NCBI GenBank assembly: GCA_026826555.1
Contig: JAKSZT010053836.1
Coordinates: 7,989,356 to 8,053,355 of the forward strand
Direction of reading: 5' to 3'
Source: Tolypeutes matacus
Lineage: Eukaryota; Chordata; Mammalia; Cingulata; Chlamyphoridae
DNA: 64,000 nt
Shown here: piece by piece, positions 23,780-34,880 of the stretch
Position numbering within the stretch: the first letter of the stretch is position 1
How the letters are laid out: each line of letters opens with the position of its first letter
The notes under the pieces: generated by a model
What the model was told of the DNA's origin: nothing
The model's input: only the letters and a program-made list of their open reading frames with translations
The model's database searches: none
Made by a program: the position numbers and the translations under genes

Positions 23780-23990
23780 AAGGAGTGATAGGAGCTGAGA
23801 TCTGATTTATATTTTTCATCATTCTGATTGCATTGTGGAGAGTCAAATGTGGTGAGAAGGGAGTGAGAATGGAAATAAGGAGACCAGTTTGGAGAAAAAT
23901 TTTGCTATAGCTCAGGTGAAAGTAGATGGCGTCTTGGACTAGGATGGCAGTGGTAGAGGAGAAGGGGTCAGCAGCTAGAGTCTGGTAGGA
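23780..23990 (+). repeat. Short copy of the ancient repeat family
   Basis: Blocks such as GGAGTGATAGGAGCTGAGATCTG, TGGAGAGTCAAATGTGG and GGAGACCAGTTTGG follow the order of the middle part of the long copy at 19370-20580. Confidence 0.45.
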
Positions 23991-24460
23991 GTGAGAGAAT
24001 TAAAAATTATTTATAACTAGTAAGGCACAGACACTCAGGCACTACCCAATCAAAATGAATGCTGGCGTTAGGATTGGAGCTGGGTTGTGCAAAACAATAA
24101 TGTTTTCTATTTCTGATTTTTAAAATTGGGTCATTATCAAAGAGATAATCTAAGATGCTACCTACTTTGGACCCGAAAAATGCAGACCCACAGAATGTAG
24201 GTATTAGAGAAGACCCTGAAGATGAATGAATGAATGTATAGATGAGTGAACAAATGAACAAATGAAAACTGTATAGCCAGTGTTTCTCAAATCAGGGTCT
24301 GCTCGGAAGTTTTTAAAATTTTTGTTGTTCAATATAACCTAAAATTTTTTTATATAAGCAAATTTAGGATTTACTTCTTGACCACCTTATAATTGAGAAT
24401 TGCCAATTGATTGCAATTCCAGCATTTGTGTTGACTATTTTGAGGACCTTATATGGACAG

Positions 24461-24890
24461 TCAGGTGTGGCAGGGAGGAGAGACAGGTGATGCTTGTAAG
24501 AAATGTTATTATACTCATCCTAGAGACCGAGTCACAGCATGCTTCACAGGGTCACACGGGGAATACGTCACGAGCGTGAGGCTCAACCAAGTGCGTGGGG
24601 AACCAAAGAATAGCATGTGGACCAGGGAACTATGCCTTTTATAGCATTATAGGGATGGAGTTTTAGTGGTTGGTCGGTCATAGATGATTGGGGTGTATTT
24701 ATTTATAATTGGCACCCCTGTAAGGCTAGTGAGAAGGGGAGTCTTTTGATGTGTCATCTGACAGGGACAGTTGGGAATTCACTATCAGGAAAGGATATTA
24801 GTAGCCTGTGGGTATGTGTGAAAGAGACCCAGAGTGGGTAAGGCGTCACTGACCAAAGGTGGACTCTTAGTTTTGTTTCTCTTATTATAA
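24461..24890 (+). repeat. GC-richer island, possible unassigned LTR
   Basis: This block is clearly richer in GC than its surroundings and contains several CpG dinucleotides (GGGGAATACGTCACGAGCG and GTGCGTGGGG) plus a TATA-like CCTTTTATAGC at about 24630. It starts near TGTGGCAGGGAGG. This is LTR-like, but I found no matching target duplication and no CA end, so both ends are uncertain. The open frame at 24453-24644 has no domain. A regulatory island in the intron is the alternative. Confidence 0.35.
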
Positions 24891-26152
24891 CTACTGAGTT
24901 GGGGCCAAGTAGTATCTATTTAATTATTGTAGGCTAAAAAGAATGTAACTGAAGTGTACTGATGCTTTTGTTATGAGTAAAGGACAAATGATGCTATGGC
25001 ATATTAAATGCAGTAAAAGCTTATAAAAGGTGGTGGAAAGAAAAGTGGTGGGAGAATTATCTTGTCAAAATAAGATAGTTATGCCAAAATTATATTAAAA
25101 AGGTACCATATGAATTAGTATACTTTTAAACTTGGGACAAATGATTTAGTTTGAGCATAACATCATTATATTAAGTAAATATTAATTTTATTGGTTTTAT
25201 AAGTTTGTTTATATTTGATTTATAACTATATTTTGGTTTTATACTCATAAAAGAACTTTAAGCATAAGGAGTTTATATCTAGTTTTATGTCTGAGTATAT
25301 TTTAGTTAAATTGCCCTTAAAATAATTTGTGAGCCCTTAAATTTAATGAAAATATATTTCCTTTAGAAGAGTTTCTTCCATTACTTAAGTTTGAGAATCA
25401 TTGATCAAGACTAGCCCCCTAAATTTTAAAGATGAAGTAGAATCGTGAGTAATATCATGAATTTGGATAGAAAAGGTAGTGTTTTAAACTTTGTTGTATT
25501 TGAAATTGTTCTGCACTAATTATTAGTTTTTATTTCATTATGCATAAAATTTTTTTCTCTTTGAGAATATAGAAGCTTCCCTACTCAAGCCAATTGTGGT
25601 TCTTTTTAATAGTAATGATGCTGAGAAAAAAGTAGTCTTTATTTTTTATTTCTTATATTTGTTTTCAATAGTTTATAATTCACAAATGCTTTCATTTCCA
25701 CCTTTAAAAAAATTAAATACTTATAACAATCCTTAGGATTACTATTTTCATTTTATAGACAAAAACTTGAGGATGGGAGAGGGAAACAGACTTGCCCAAG
25801 GTCATAGGTCATACTGCTAGTAAGTGACTTAACTGGAATTTGAGTACATTGTTTTACATTTTAATATTTAGAAACATACTAAAGTAAATCTGAAATTTTA
25901 TATTGTTTAATACTTTCAGATTGTGATATTTATTTGAATTTATCCAAGTCTGATTGAATGTATGGTTCTTTTATCCCTCTAGGCATTACATTTGTTAGAC
26001 TTTTTCTTATAATTTATGTTTCAGGACATTTCTTATGTACACTACATTTATTAATATTATGACATTGAATTTTTAAATTCTTGTAATTCATTTTATGTCT
26101 ATAAATTAAGGTTTTTGTTTAATGCAATGTGTTTGATTTTTTTTTTTAATAG
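24891..26152 (+). other. ATRNL1: End of the long ATRNL1 intron, with a MIR fragment
   Basis: Mostly plain AT-rich sequence. A MIR-like block at about 25690-25850 shows ATTTTATAGACAAAAACTTGAGG followed by GACTTGCCCAAGGTCATAGG. A T-rich tract and TAATAG (26147-26152) form the acceptor of the next exon. Confidence 0.6.
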
Positions 26153-26327
26153 GTCCTGATTGTTCGTTGAATGTTCCGTCTACTGAGTCTTACTGGATTC
26201 TGCCAAATGTTAAACCCTTCAGTCCTTCTGTAGGTCGGGCTTCACATAAAGCTGTTTTGCATGGGAAATTTATGTGGGTGATTGGTGGATATACTTTTAA
26301 CTACAGTTCTTTTCAAATGGTTCTGAA
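26153..26327 (+). CDS. ATRNL1: ATRNL1 internal exon: end of EGF-like module and first kelch blade
   Basis: This 175-nt exon has two bases finishing the split Gly codon, 57 codons and two bases of the next Asn codon. It reads PDCSLNVPSTESYWILPNVK, then FSPSVGRASHKAVLHGKFM, then WVIGGYTFNYSSFQMVL. The first cysteine closes the preceding EGF-like domain. SHKAVLHG and the double glycine WVIGGY are the start of a kelch beta-propeller blade. NYS is a sequon. The segment ESYWILPNVKPFSPSVG differs clearly from the ATRN paralogue at this place, and this is the main reason for calling ATRNL1. The donor is AAGTAAGT. Confidence 0.95.
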
Positions 26328-26534
26328 GTAAGTAATTTTATCAGATTGCACAATCTACTTTTTAAGCTGAATTATTTTTGTAGTAAGACCATCCTATATG
26401 TCTTGATTTATTGCTGTCCAAATTTATGAATTTTTTAGTGTATGATGGTATCTATTTGCTATATGGGACTGATTTATACAGTTTATAAACTCAATGTGTC
26501 TATAGTTAATTATTTGTTGTTGTATATTTAGGGT

Positions 26535-26560
26535 TTGTGTGTGTGTGTGTGTGTGTGTGT
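26535..26560. repeat. (TG)n microsatellite
   Basis: Thirteen uninterrupted TG units inside the intron. Confidence 0.95.
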
Positions 26561-27077
26561 ATAGAAATTTCATTACTTCTCTAGAGTGGTTTTAATCAGT
26601 TCTGTATAGAAAAATATTAACTTCAGATATTGAGAGGCCATGCCTTTATTGGGCATTATGAACCCTACTACCTTTTATTTTTTTCACAATGAATTGTAAT
26701 TGCTTATATAAAAATTCTGTAAATTTTAATTTACCTGAACTTTTACTTTGTATGTACTTTACAAGCATTTGTTGATAGAACAGTGCCAGTATGTAAAAAA
26801 TAGGTGATTCATTTACTGTGGGCTTAATAGAGACTGTCCTCTGCACAACTGAGTGATAAGGGGCATCACATGGATGGGGGCTTTAGCCAGTTTTTTTTTT
26901 CCCTTAACAGATTGTGTTTTATGAGCCATTCAACAACAGAATAAAAGAGGAAATAGGAAGAATCAATTGGTTATCAATGTTGTTTTCAGGGGTCATATTC
27001 ATAGTATGTAATAACTGGTACAACAACACGGGCATCAACCAATCAGAACTTGCACTGGACATTATACCATAATGGAA

Positions 27078-27718
27078 TGTATTAGTCTGCCAAAGGGTGC
27101 CAATGCAAAGTACCAGAAATCTGTTGGCTTCTATAAAGGGTATTTATTTGGGGGTAAAAGCTTACAGTTATAAGACCCTAAAGTGTCAAGCAACCTCAAG
27201 GTTGCTTTCTCACCAAAGTCAGTTGCCATGTGTTGAAGCAAGATGGTTGCTGATCTCTGCTGGGTTTCCTGCCTTCCACTCTGGACTTCCTCTTTCTCTT
27301 GAGGCTCCATGGACTCCTTCCCCATCTCCGCTGTAGGCTGGCATAGGGCTTGTCTCTCAGGGCTTGCTTAATCAGTCTTGGCTTTCTTCCTAAGGTCAGC
27401 TGTAAGCTACCAGGCAAATGGCTCATCTTTCCCTGGGCCCTGGATCAAAAACCACAGAGCTCTCTCTCTTCCTGTGTATTTTCTTGAATGAGTGTTCATT
27501 TATATCAGCCCACCAAGAGGGAGGGGACTCAACCTGAGTCCTCCTTACTGACGTGGTAGCATCAAAAGCCCTAAATTGATTTTATCAAGTAAACTTAATC
27601 ATAGGCCCCTCACTGAATTTGATACAATCAAAGGGTATCACACCCAGGGGAAGAGATTAGTTTACAAATGTAACCTTTTCTCTTTTTGGGATTCACAAAA
27701 TAATTTCAAACTGCCACA
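27078..27718 (+). mobile_element. Solo LTR, 641 bp, family not recognised
   Basis: It starts TGTATTAGTCTGCC and ends AAACTGCCACA, so it has the TG...CA ends of an LTR. Flanks are TGGAA (27073-27077) and TGGAG (27719-27723), a 5-bp duplication with one mismatch. The interior has no tail, no tRNA box and no lasting reading frame. The opening TGTATTAGTC word resembles ERV-L/MaLR-class LTR starts. The three short open frames that overlap it (27097-27426) carry no domain and are accidental. Confidence 0.75.
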
Positions 27719-29010
27719 TGGAGTATACAGAATAGGGTTACCATATTTAGCATATAAATATATTGGACACACAGTTATCTTTGTATTTTAGACAAACAAC
27801 ATGATTTTTTTAGTATAAGTTAATCCCACACTATATATATCTATATATATTGCACTTTGTTTTCTTCCAAATGTTGCATGGGCCCTACTTATACTAAAAA
27901 GTTAGTCATTGCCTGTGTGAAATTCATATTATTTGGTAATTCTACCCACTGAACATATTAGCCGTGTTAATTTAGGAGATGTAAGATATTCTGAGTATAA
28001 GAGGAAATTGCTTTAAAGCTGTGATTGAAAATAACTGAAATTAAACTATGAACTAAAATAAAATAAATTCTGGAGAGAGGGTAAGATAATTTTAGGTAAA
28101 TATTTAACTGACTATTACAGTTAGAATTCTGTAACAAAATATATGAAGAGTAAAATATAGTAGAAAGAATTGAAAGAGAGTTGGGATCAAAATGAATTGT
28201 TAAGATGTAAATGGAATCTGAAGAGATAATGATATTTAAATGTGGAAACTAAAATGAAATGAACTCTGATTAAAGAAAATGAAAAGCTTATGAAAATAGA
28301 TTAAAACTTTGAATTAAGTTGTGATATTTGTAAAGTTGAGCTGTGACGATAAAGGGCAAAATTATCAAGGAAACATGGAAGTCTTAAAAGTTTGTGTTCT
28401 GTACAAATTGAATAGCATATTAAAAATTAAATGATGATTATTACTTGATTTTCTCCTAAGCCTGTATATTTTCCATTTGAACCAGGTTGTTTATTTTTTT
28501 GTCTGAACCCTGGTTCTTTTGGTTACAGTGTTTGTGTAGATTTGTAATAAGCTATGAGGTTTTTGGGATTGTTATAAAAAATCAGATTAGAAGTAACTTT
28601 GTTGCTGTTTTCACAGGTTAGAGAATATCTTGTCATCATTCTGAATGTAGTTCAATTGTAGGTAAGGATATTTAAACAGCTTTTAGAAGTGATAGTATAT
28701 TCTCTAATGGAATTTAACTGAGGTGTGGATGTTATATTTCAAGACAAAATCATTCAATAAATGATGTAAAAGCTTTGCATTAGTGTCTTAAATGAAAGCA
28801 TGTTTTATAGAACATATGCACATTGACATTAATGAAAATAAATTTATATTCATGAGCTCAACAAAGTTTTGAGCACTTACTTTGTGCTGGGTGCTTGAGA
28901 TATATTAGGAACATAAGAAATGCCCCTGTCTTTGTAGAATTAGTGAGTAAACACAGACAATGAAAAAATAAACATAATAAACATAAAAAATAAGTAAATT
29001 ATATATATGC

Positions 29011-29086
29011 ATAGATAGATAGGTAGGTCGGTAGATGGGTGGGTAGGTAGGTAGGTAGGTAGGTAGATAGATACATAGATAGATAG
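29011..29086. repeat. Compound GATA/GGTA microsatellite
   Basis: Runs of ATAG and GTAG units (ATAGATAGATAGGTAGG, then GTAGGTAGGTAGG, then GATAGATA) cover about 76 bases. Composition changes along the array suggest point mutation followed by expansion. Confidence 0.9.
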
Positions 29087-29285
29087 CAGTGTTAATCAGA
29101 TCAGTAGTGCCAAGAGGGAGAGTTGCAATTTTCCAATAGAATTGTCAAGGCTGGCTTCATGGAAAAGGTGAGAACTTTGCAAAGACTTGAAGAAGAGGGA
29201 GTTGTTAGTAGTTCCAGTTGTCTGGAAGCAGAGAGAACCACCAAACAAAAGCCTTGCTACAGGCATGGAATGTATGACCGGGAAG

Positions 29286-29723
29286 TGTGGAACAAGTTGC
29301 TACATGTTACATCATGGGAACACAGACTCAGGCACAACAGAAACTTTCAGCAAATGAGCAGTTTATTACTTAGACAGCACAAAGGGTCCAAAAGAGCAAG
29401 GGAAGAGATCCTCATGATGGGTTTCCCAGGGAAGCGAAACTGCTCAGGTCAGGGTTGGTAGATGGCAGTTCTGCACGTGTTGGAGGGGAGGAAGTTTGTG
29501 CTGCCTGACAGGTGTATTTATCCATCCCTGTGGGAGGGTCCCTGCCACTGAGAGTTTCCTGCCCTTATCATCTGGGGCTGCTTGTTTCTGGTTTATGGGT
29601 TTAAGGTCCAGTGAGGCCTTTTTATTAGACCTAACATCTCCCCAGTTATGAAATGGAAACAGACTGAAACATTGCAACACAATAGAAGAGGAGACAGGAA
29701 ATGTGTCTGTGACTTCCCCAGCA
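29286..29723 (+). mobile_element. Solo LTR, 438 bp, family not recognised
   Basis: It begins TGTGGAACAAG and ends TTCCCCAGCA, and the 5-bp direct repeat GGAAG flanks it at 29281-29285 and 29724-29728. It splits a copy of an older repeat whose two halves lie on either side, which independently supports insertion. It contains a GGTGTATTTATCC block and is richer in GC than its host. No internal retroviral sequence is left. The open frames at 29123-29461 and 29444-29731 cross the borders and are not genes. Confidence 0.75.
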
Positions 29724-30424
29724 GGAAGCATATAATTAGAGGGATAGTGAGAGGAGACAGATCATGTAGGGCTTTGTAGCTCTTTGGGGAGTCATGGGAG
29801 GGTTTTGAGAATGCATTGGTTTATACTTTGAAAGAGTCACTGTGACTGTTCTCTTTAGAATAGACTAGGGGTTGGGAGGAAGAATGCCAACAGGGAGATC
29901 TGTTAGGATGCGATTATCAAGAGTTGGGGCACTTTATCACCAAGAAGTTGGGGAGAAGAGAAAATAGCAAAGAAGACTGAAAAGGAGTGGTCAGTGAGAT
30001 AGGAAAACTAAGTGTATAGTGTCTTTGAAGGCAAGGAAAGAGAGTAGATGAGGAGTAAGGAGTGATTAACAATGTCAAACGCTAGTGATTAAGGAGGTTA
30101 AAAATGAGGACTGAAATATGTTCATGGATTTAGCATGAGGAACTTGATCTTAATAAAAGAAATCAATTTTGCTGGATTCGTGGGGTTAAAGCCTGCCTGG
30201 AGTTAGTTTAAGAGGGAATGGGATAGCAGTTTGAGAAAGAAAATGAGGTCAAGAAAAGTTTTTCTTTTTTAAATGGGAAAAAGAAACCATGTTTTTATGT
30301 CCATTGGAATGATCTGGTAAAACAACAATAAAAAAATGATGATGTAAGAGAGAAATAGGAGAAGTGCTGGAGTATTGTGGGATCTAGTGCACAAAGACTA
30401 CTAAGTTCATTTATAGAGGGATCA

Positions 30425-30595
30425 GCAATCTCTGGACAAGTGGCCCAGGGCCCAGGAGGTAAGAATGGTTTTAAGTTTTTAAAAGTTAGTTATAAAAAAG
30501 AACAAAGAATATGAGAGACCAAACTGGCCCACAAAGCCTAAAATAGTTACCATCTGGCCCTTTACAGAAATACTTTGCCAACCCCTGATTTATGA
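30425..30595 (-). mobile_element. hAT-Charlie-type nonautonomous DNA transposon fossil (MER5-like)
   Basis: The ends read ATCAGCAATCTCTGGAC and TTTGCCAACCCCTGATT, with CTGGCCCTTTACAGAAA just before the right end. This is the well-known end of MER5-type hAT elements, read here from the opposite side. The element is short, has no frame and is heavily mutated. Confidence 0.6.
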
Positions 30596-31139
30596 TAATT
30601 TGGTGGAAAGAAGTGTGTTAAGTGCATATACTGCTAGGTGGACACATGTAGTGATACAAGTCTGTGGAAGTTATGCTCTGATTATATTTCTTCATTTGTA
30701 TTATCCTCATGCACCTTGTAACTCCAGAGTAGGAAATGAGTTTATCATAATGTGAAGGGGGAAGTTCCTTGCTTTTCCTGATGAGTTGGAGGAAGAAAGA
30801 GAAGTGGAAGATAATGATAGTGAGGTTTTTTTTGTTTGTTTGTTTTCTATTTTTTACTTAAAATGGTGTCTCCATCTTTTTTTTTTTGCCTTGGTGCTCT
30901 TTCTTGTATGTTTTGGGCAAATCGAGGAGATTTGAGTGTAGAGTATGGTGGGAAAAACTAAATGGAGATTCTGTAAGATATGTATGTATTTGAGATCTGA
31001 GGTTTAAAACATCTGCTTTCATATGTTTTTAGACCAGTGGAGCACATTAATTTCTGTGTTTTCTGTAATCCAAACTATTTTTACTCAAGCTTCCACACTA
31101 CTATATTAACCTTGTACAGTCTTAAAAAATTATCAGTCA

Positions 31140-31810
31140 ACAAGCTATATTTGTGCATAAGAAATACAGTTGATTTTGATTATTTGCTGTAGTTACATTC
31201 TGTCAAGTCATGGCAAATACTGAATTAGCATATCCTGAACCATTGTTCCTACAGGAAATATAGGGTTAGTTCCTGCGAGCCTCTGGTTACAAAATTTTCA
31301 TCACCAGATCAGTACATAGCCTTGTTTTATGTGTGTTTCTGTTTAAAGTTACCTTATTTAATATATATTGTTGATTCATTAACATTGAACTCATGGTCAA
31401 CAGCACTATAATTGATACCTGAATGAAGCTTATTTAACACACATTTTTTCTTTAATGTACATCATAGCCTTTTTGTGTTTAGGAACACTAGACAGTACTT
31501 CAGCACTATGCTTGGGGGCCATTTAAAAATTACCAACAAAAAGCATGAAAGTGTGAAAAATGTGGCACTAAATATACCACGAAAAGGATATTTGTTTTCT
31601 GTATAAAAGCTGAAACAAGAAGGCAGAATGCCACTTTGTTCAGTTTCAGCTGTGAATGTGTGAGTTGGCAATCAAATTTGTCACTGCTTTGAGTATATCT
31701 GTTAATGACCACAAAGCTACCACGAGTATTGATTTTGGGATTACAAATAACTTTTAACAATTGGGCAGATTTCACAAATATAGAATCCATGAATAATGAA
31801 GTGATATAAT
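31140..31810 (+). mobile_element. Old DNA transposon fossil (probably hAT-like)
   Basis: A block starts CAGTTGATTTTGATTATTTGC and ends near ATGAATAATGAAGTG, with a conserved-looking interior (GTGTGTTTCTGTTTAAAG and TTGTTGATTCATTAACATTG). The termini are weakly complementary, as in old DNA elements. I recall this wording from mammalian hAT-class fossils but cannot fix the name. The open frames at 31462-31790 on the minus strand have no transposase motif. Confidence 0.5.
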
Positions 31811-32189
31811 CAACTATATATGCTTCTTGGTTAATTTATGTAATGCTAAGCTGAGTATGTATGGAAATATACAAATGAATACATAAAGGAATGGCTGTTG
31901 TAAAAATGGAGAGCATTTTCATCTATTTCCAGAAGAAAAAGCTGACTTTTTTTCTGTTTAAAAATGTTGGATATTCAATGTTGTTTAGGTTAATCAGTTG
32001 GTTGATATGATTAAAGGTAATCAAACAAATTACTTCTAGTAATAAGTGTCCTAGTATGTACATTATATATTTAGAGTATTGAATCCTAATTTAATGAATA
32101 CTTGGATACAAGTGAAGAAAAGCACATGTAAAGTAAAAAACTGAAAATAAATTTTAGCTTATAAAGTTATTTTATTTTCTTGTTTTTAG

Positions 32190-32277
32190 TTACAATTTGG
32201 AAAGCAACATATGGAATGTAGGAACTCTGTCAAGGGGACCTCTACAGAGATATGGACACTCTCTTGCTATATATCAG
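32190..32277 (+). CDS. ATRNL1: ATRNL1 internal exon: kelch repeat
   Basis: This 88-nt exon has one base finishing the split Asn codon, then 29 full codons ending at a codon boundary. It reads YNLESNIWNVGTLSRGPLQR, then YGHSLAIYQ. RYGHSL is the start of the next kelch blade, which continues as GGKIE in the following exon. The acceptor is TTTTTAG. The donor is GTACGG, weaker than the consensus but in the right phase. The reading frame is intact. Confidence 0.93.
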
Positions 32278-32339
32278 GTACGGATTGTGTTTTTAAAATT
32301 TTAATCAGTTATTTTTCTGTATATGTGGGTATTTTTTAC

Positions 32340-32700
32340 ATACAGGGCTGCTATAACAATTATCATAGACTGATTGTCTTAAAAAACAGGAACTTATTGT
32401 CTCACAGTTTTGGAGGCCAGAAATTCAAAATCAAAGTACTTCCTCTTGTCTCTGTAGCTTTCTGGTGGTAACAGTCCATAACTCCATCTCTGCCTCTGTC
32501 ATATGGTGATCTGTCTCCTTTTGTCTCCTCCTCACTTCTACTACTGGGTCATAATGGATTAAGGCCCACCCTGATTTAGTCTGGCCTTTTGTTAGTAGGA
32601 TCTTTGAAGATTCTATTTACAGTGAGTTCCCATCCATAGGGACAGGGGTTAGGACCTGAACATGTCTGTGATAGACATGATACAATTCATAATAGTGGGA
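32340..32700 (-). mobile_element. MLT1-type MaLR LTR, antisense
   Basis: The sequence reads GGCTGCTATAACAATTATCA, then CTTATTGTCTCACAGTTTTGG, GGATTAAGGCCCACCCTG and ATTCATAATAG. This is the antisense form of the common MLT1 LTR of the MaLR class. It is clearly mutated and shortened in the middle. Confidence 0.7.
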
Positions 32701-33009
32701 TTCATGAATTGGTCATGATTAAAAGCCACTTAAATGGCTTTTATTTTGAATCAACAAAGATTCATGTATCTTATGGTTTGTGGCTAGGCCCTCCAAATCA
32801 GACTTTTTATATATTTTTGTATGTTTATTTAAAAAGTCTGGAAAATACAGGAGCAGGATAAAGAATAAAATAAAAATGGCCCATGATGCTACCACTCTTT
32901 TTTTTCCTATTTATATGCATGTTTTGAAAATAAAATAAAATTTACACCCTCTCCCCATATATTTTTGTCTTTTTTTAGTTGTGTTTTTCAGTTTTAGTCT
33001 TTTGCTTTT

Positions 33010-33732
33010 TTGTCTTTTTGGTAACAGCTTTATTCAGATGTAATTCATATAGTATACCATTTACTTGTTTAAAGTGTATAATTCAATGATTTTTAGTATA
33101 TACAAAGAAATGTACAATAGTCAATTTTAGAACATGTTCATCACCTCAAAAAGAAACACCATACCTTTAGCTATTGCCCTCCATCTTCTCATTCCCCAAT
33201 CCTAAGCAACCACTAATCTATTTTCTGCCTATCTCTACTTGCCTGTTCTGGACATATAAATGGAATCATATTGTGTTGTCTTTGTGACTGCCTTATTTCA
33301 CTTTTAGTGCAATGTTTTTTAGTGCATGTTGTAGCATGTATCAGTATTTCATTCATTTTCACTGAATGGATATACCATATTTTGTTTATCCATTCATCAG
33401 TCGCCTTTTGATTTTTGTGAATAATGCTGCTATGAACATTTGTGTACATGTTTTTGCATGGTTATGGATGTGTTCAGTTCTCTTGGGTATAAACCTAGGA
33501 GGGCAATTGCTGGGTCATGTGGTAACTCTGTGTTTAACTTCTAAAGAACGGTCAGACTTTTCAGAGTGGCTGCACTGTTTTACAGTCTCACCACCAGTAT
33601 AGGAGGGTTCTGATAATCTACATTTTTGTCAACACTTGTTATTATCTGATGTTTTGATTATAGCCACTGATGGCTATGAAGTGGTATCTCCTTGTGGCTT
33701 TCGTTTTTTATTTCCCTGATCACTAATGATGT
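33010..33732 (-). mobile_element. L1 3' part, antisense (left half, split by ERV-L)
   Basis: The order and wording are those of an L1M-type 3' UTR and ORF2 end read antisense: GCTTTATTCAGATGTAATTC, then TAGTGCATGTTGTAGCATG, GCTGCTATGAACATTTG and TTGCTGGGTCATGTGGTAAC. The text stops at CACTAATGATGT, where the provirus begins, and resumes on the other side of it. Confidence 0.9.
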
Positions 33733-34173
33733 TGTGATGGTTAAGTTCATGTGTCAACTTGATCAGGTTTTGATGTCCATTTGTTTGGTCAAGCAAGCAC
33801 TGGCCTAACTATTAATGTGAGGACATTTCATGGACTTAAATCATCAGAAAGTTGAATGCATCTATGGCTGAATACATCTGTGTTCAACTGAGGATATTGC
33901 CATCAATATTGAGAGAAGTCTCATTCAATAATTGAAGGCTTTAAAAGGAGAAGTGATGATTTTTTCAGAGGAGAGAATTTCCATCTCTACTTCAGCCAGC
34001 CATCTTCTCCTTGGGAATTGATTGAACCTTCACTAGAGTTTCCAGCTTGTGGCCTGCCCTATGGGATTTGGATTTGTACATTCCCACAGTCATATGAGAC
34101 AATTCTTACAAAAATCTCATAATATTTACAGATATCTTCTGTCAGTTCTGTTTCCCTAGAGAATCCTATTACA
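33733..34173 (+). repeat. 5' LTR of the ERV-L provirus
   Basis: 441 bp from TGTGATGGTTAAG to CCTATTACA, with TG...CA ends. It is similar over its whole length to the 3' LTR at 39440-39887 and to the solo LTR at 15933-16376. Confidence 0.93.
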
Positions 34174-34177
34174 GTTT

Positions 34178-34195
34178 TGGTACCAGGAGTGGTTC
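34178..34195 (+). promoter_or_regulatory. ERV-L primer-binding site (tRNA-Leu type)
   Basis: TGGTACCAGGAGTGG here, 4 bp after the 5' LTR, is the complement of the 3' end of a leucine tRNA, the primer typical of ERV-L. The last bases (TTC) depart from the expected G-rich end. Confidence 0.8.
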
Positions 34196-34616
34196 TTGGG
34201 AAACAGAATCTTAAGGATGAGATTTCTGAATTGGTTCTGGGGTTTTTGGAATTTGATTCAAAGGCACTGATGATTCTATTTACAATCATCTCAATGGCAC
34301 TGATAGTCCATGGCATGTGTTGGCACTAGAGATATGCAAAATATCACCACTGGATACAGCTACTAAAATGCTTGTAACTCCAAGTTTTATGGAGTTAAAA
34401 GGTATAATGATGTTGAATGGTTGTTCCTAAATACACTGGATACAGTTTTAAAATAAAGGGATGAGCTCAAGGCTTCAAATCTGTAACTTAAGTGCTGCAT
34501 GAAGGATGTGAAAATTTTTATGTATGCCCTGAAAGAAAATTTTTGAAAACCAGGCCTACAGTCTCATTGTGTGAGTGGCGGAATTATAACATAAACTAAA
34601 TTCCCAACCTTGTAGG

Positions 34617-34880
34617 GTGTCAGCTGCTAAAGTGAGGGCATTGATCAGAAGGGAATGGTATCCTGAAAATTGGGATGGAGATATATGGGTTGATAATGAT
34701 GGTGGTGGGGACATTGAAACCCTAGATTCTGCACGGTCTTTGACAGATAAACCTGTAGTGGTCTGCCTGAGGAACCAGCTTCCTGACCTCCAGTCTGCCA
34801 AGGAATCTGCCATCCAACCTCTACCTGAAGAGATTAATTCTGCTCTGCCTGATAAACCTGTAACCACCTCCCCTGAGTAA
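34617..34880 (+). pseudogene. ERV-L gag-like reading frame, truncated
   Basis: 87 codons from an ATG to a TAA, at the place where gag should lie. It is rich in acidic residues (NWDGDIWVDNDGGGDIETLD) and prolines, and the frame breaks right after. No matrix or capsid motif can be shown, so the label comes from position within the provirus. The following 1.1 kb (34881-36000) has no lasting frame. Confidence 0.55.

Larger units (their letters stand above)
28856..30160 (+). repeat. Ancient repeat family, second copy, interrupted by an LTR
   Basis: The left half (28856-29285) opens with GAGCACTTACTTTGTGCTGGG and contains a tetranucleotide array. The right half (29729-30160) resumes with GACAGATCATGTAGGGCTTTG and TGGGAGGGTTTTGAG. 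The two halves keep the order seen in the uninterrupted copy at 19370-20580. The break is the solo LTR at 29286-29723. Confidence 0.6.
26328..32189 (+). other. ATRNL1: ATRNL1 intron between the two first kelch exons
   Basis: A 5.86-kb intron bounded by GTAAGT and TTTTTAG. It holds a (TG)n microsatellite, two solo LTRs, a copy of the ancient repeat family and two DNA-transposon fossils, each annotated separately. Between these, 26561-27072, 27724-28855 and 30596-31139 show nothing I can name. Confidence 0.8.

Noticed and set aside
24453..24644. Open frame in the CpG-containing block as a gene
   Set aside because: Short, no domain, no start context, and the block may be repeat-derived.
28981..29090. 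CRISPR-like array
   Set aside because: It is a plain tetranucleotide microsatellite without spacers.
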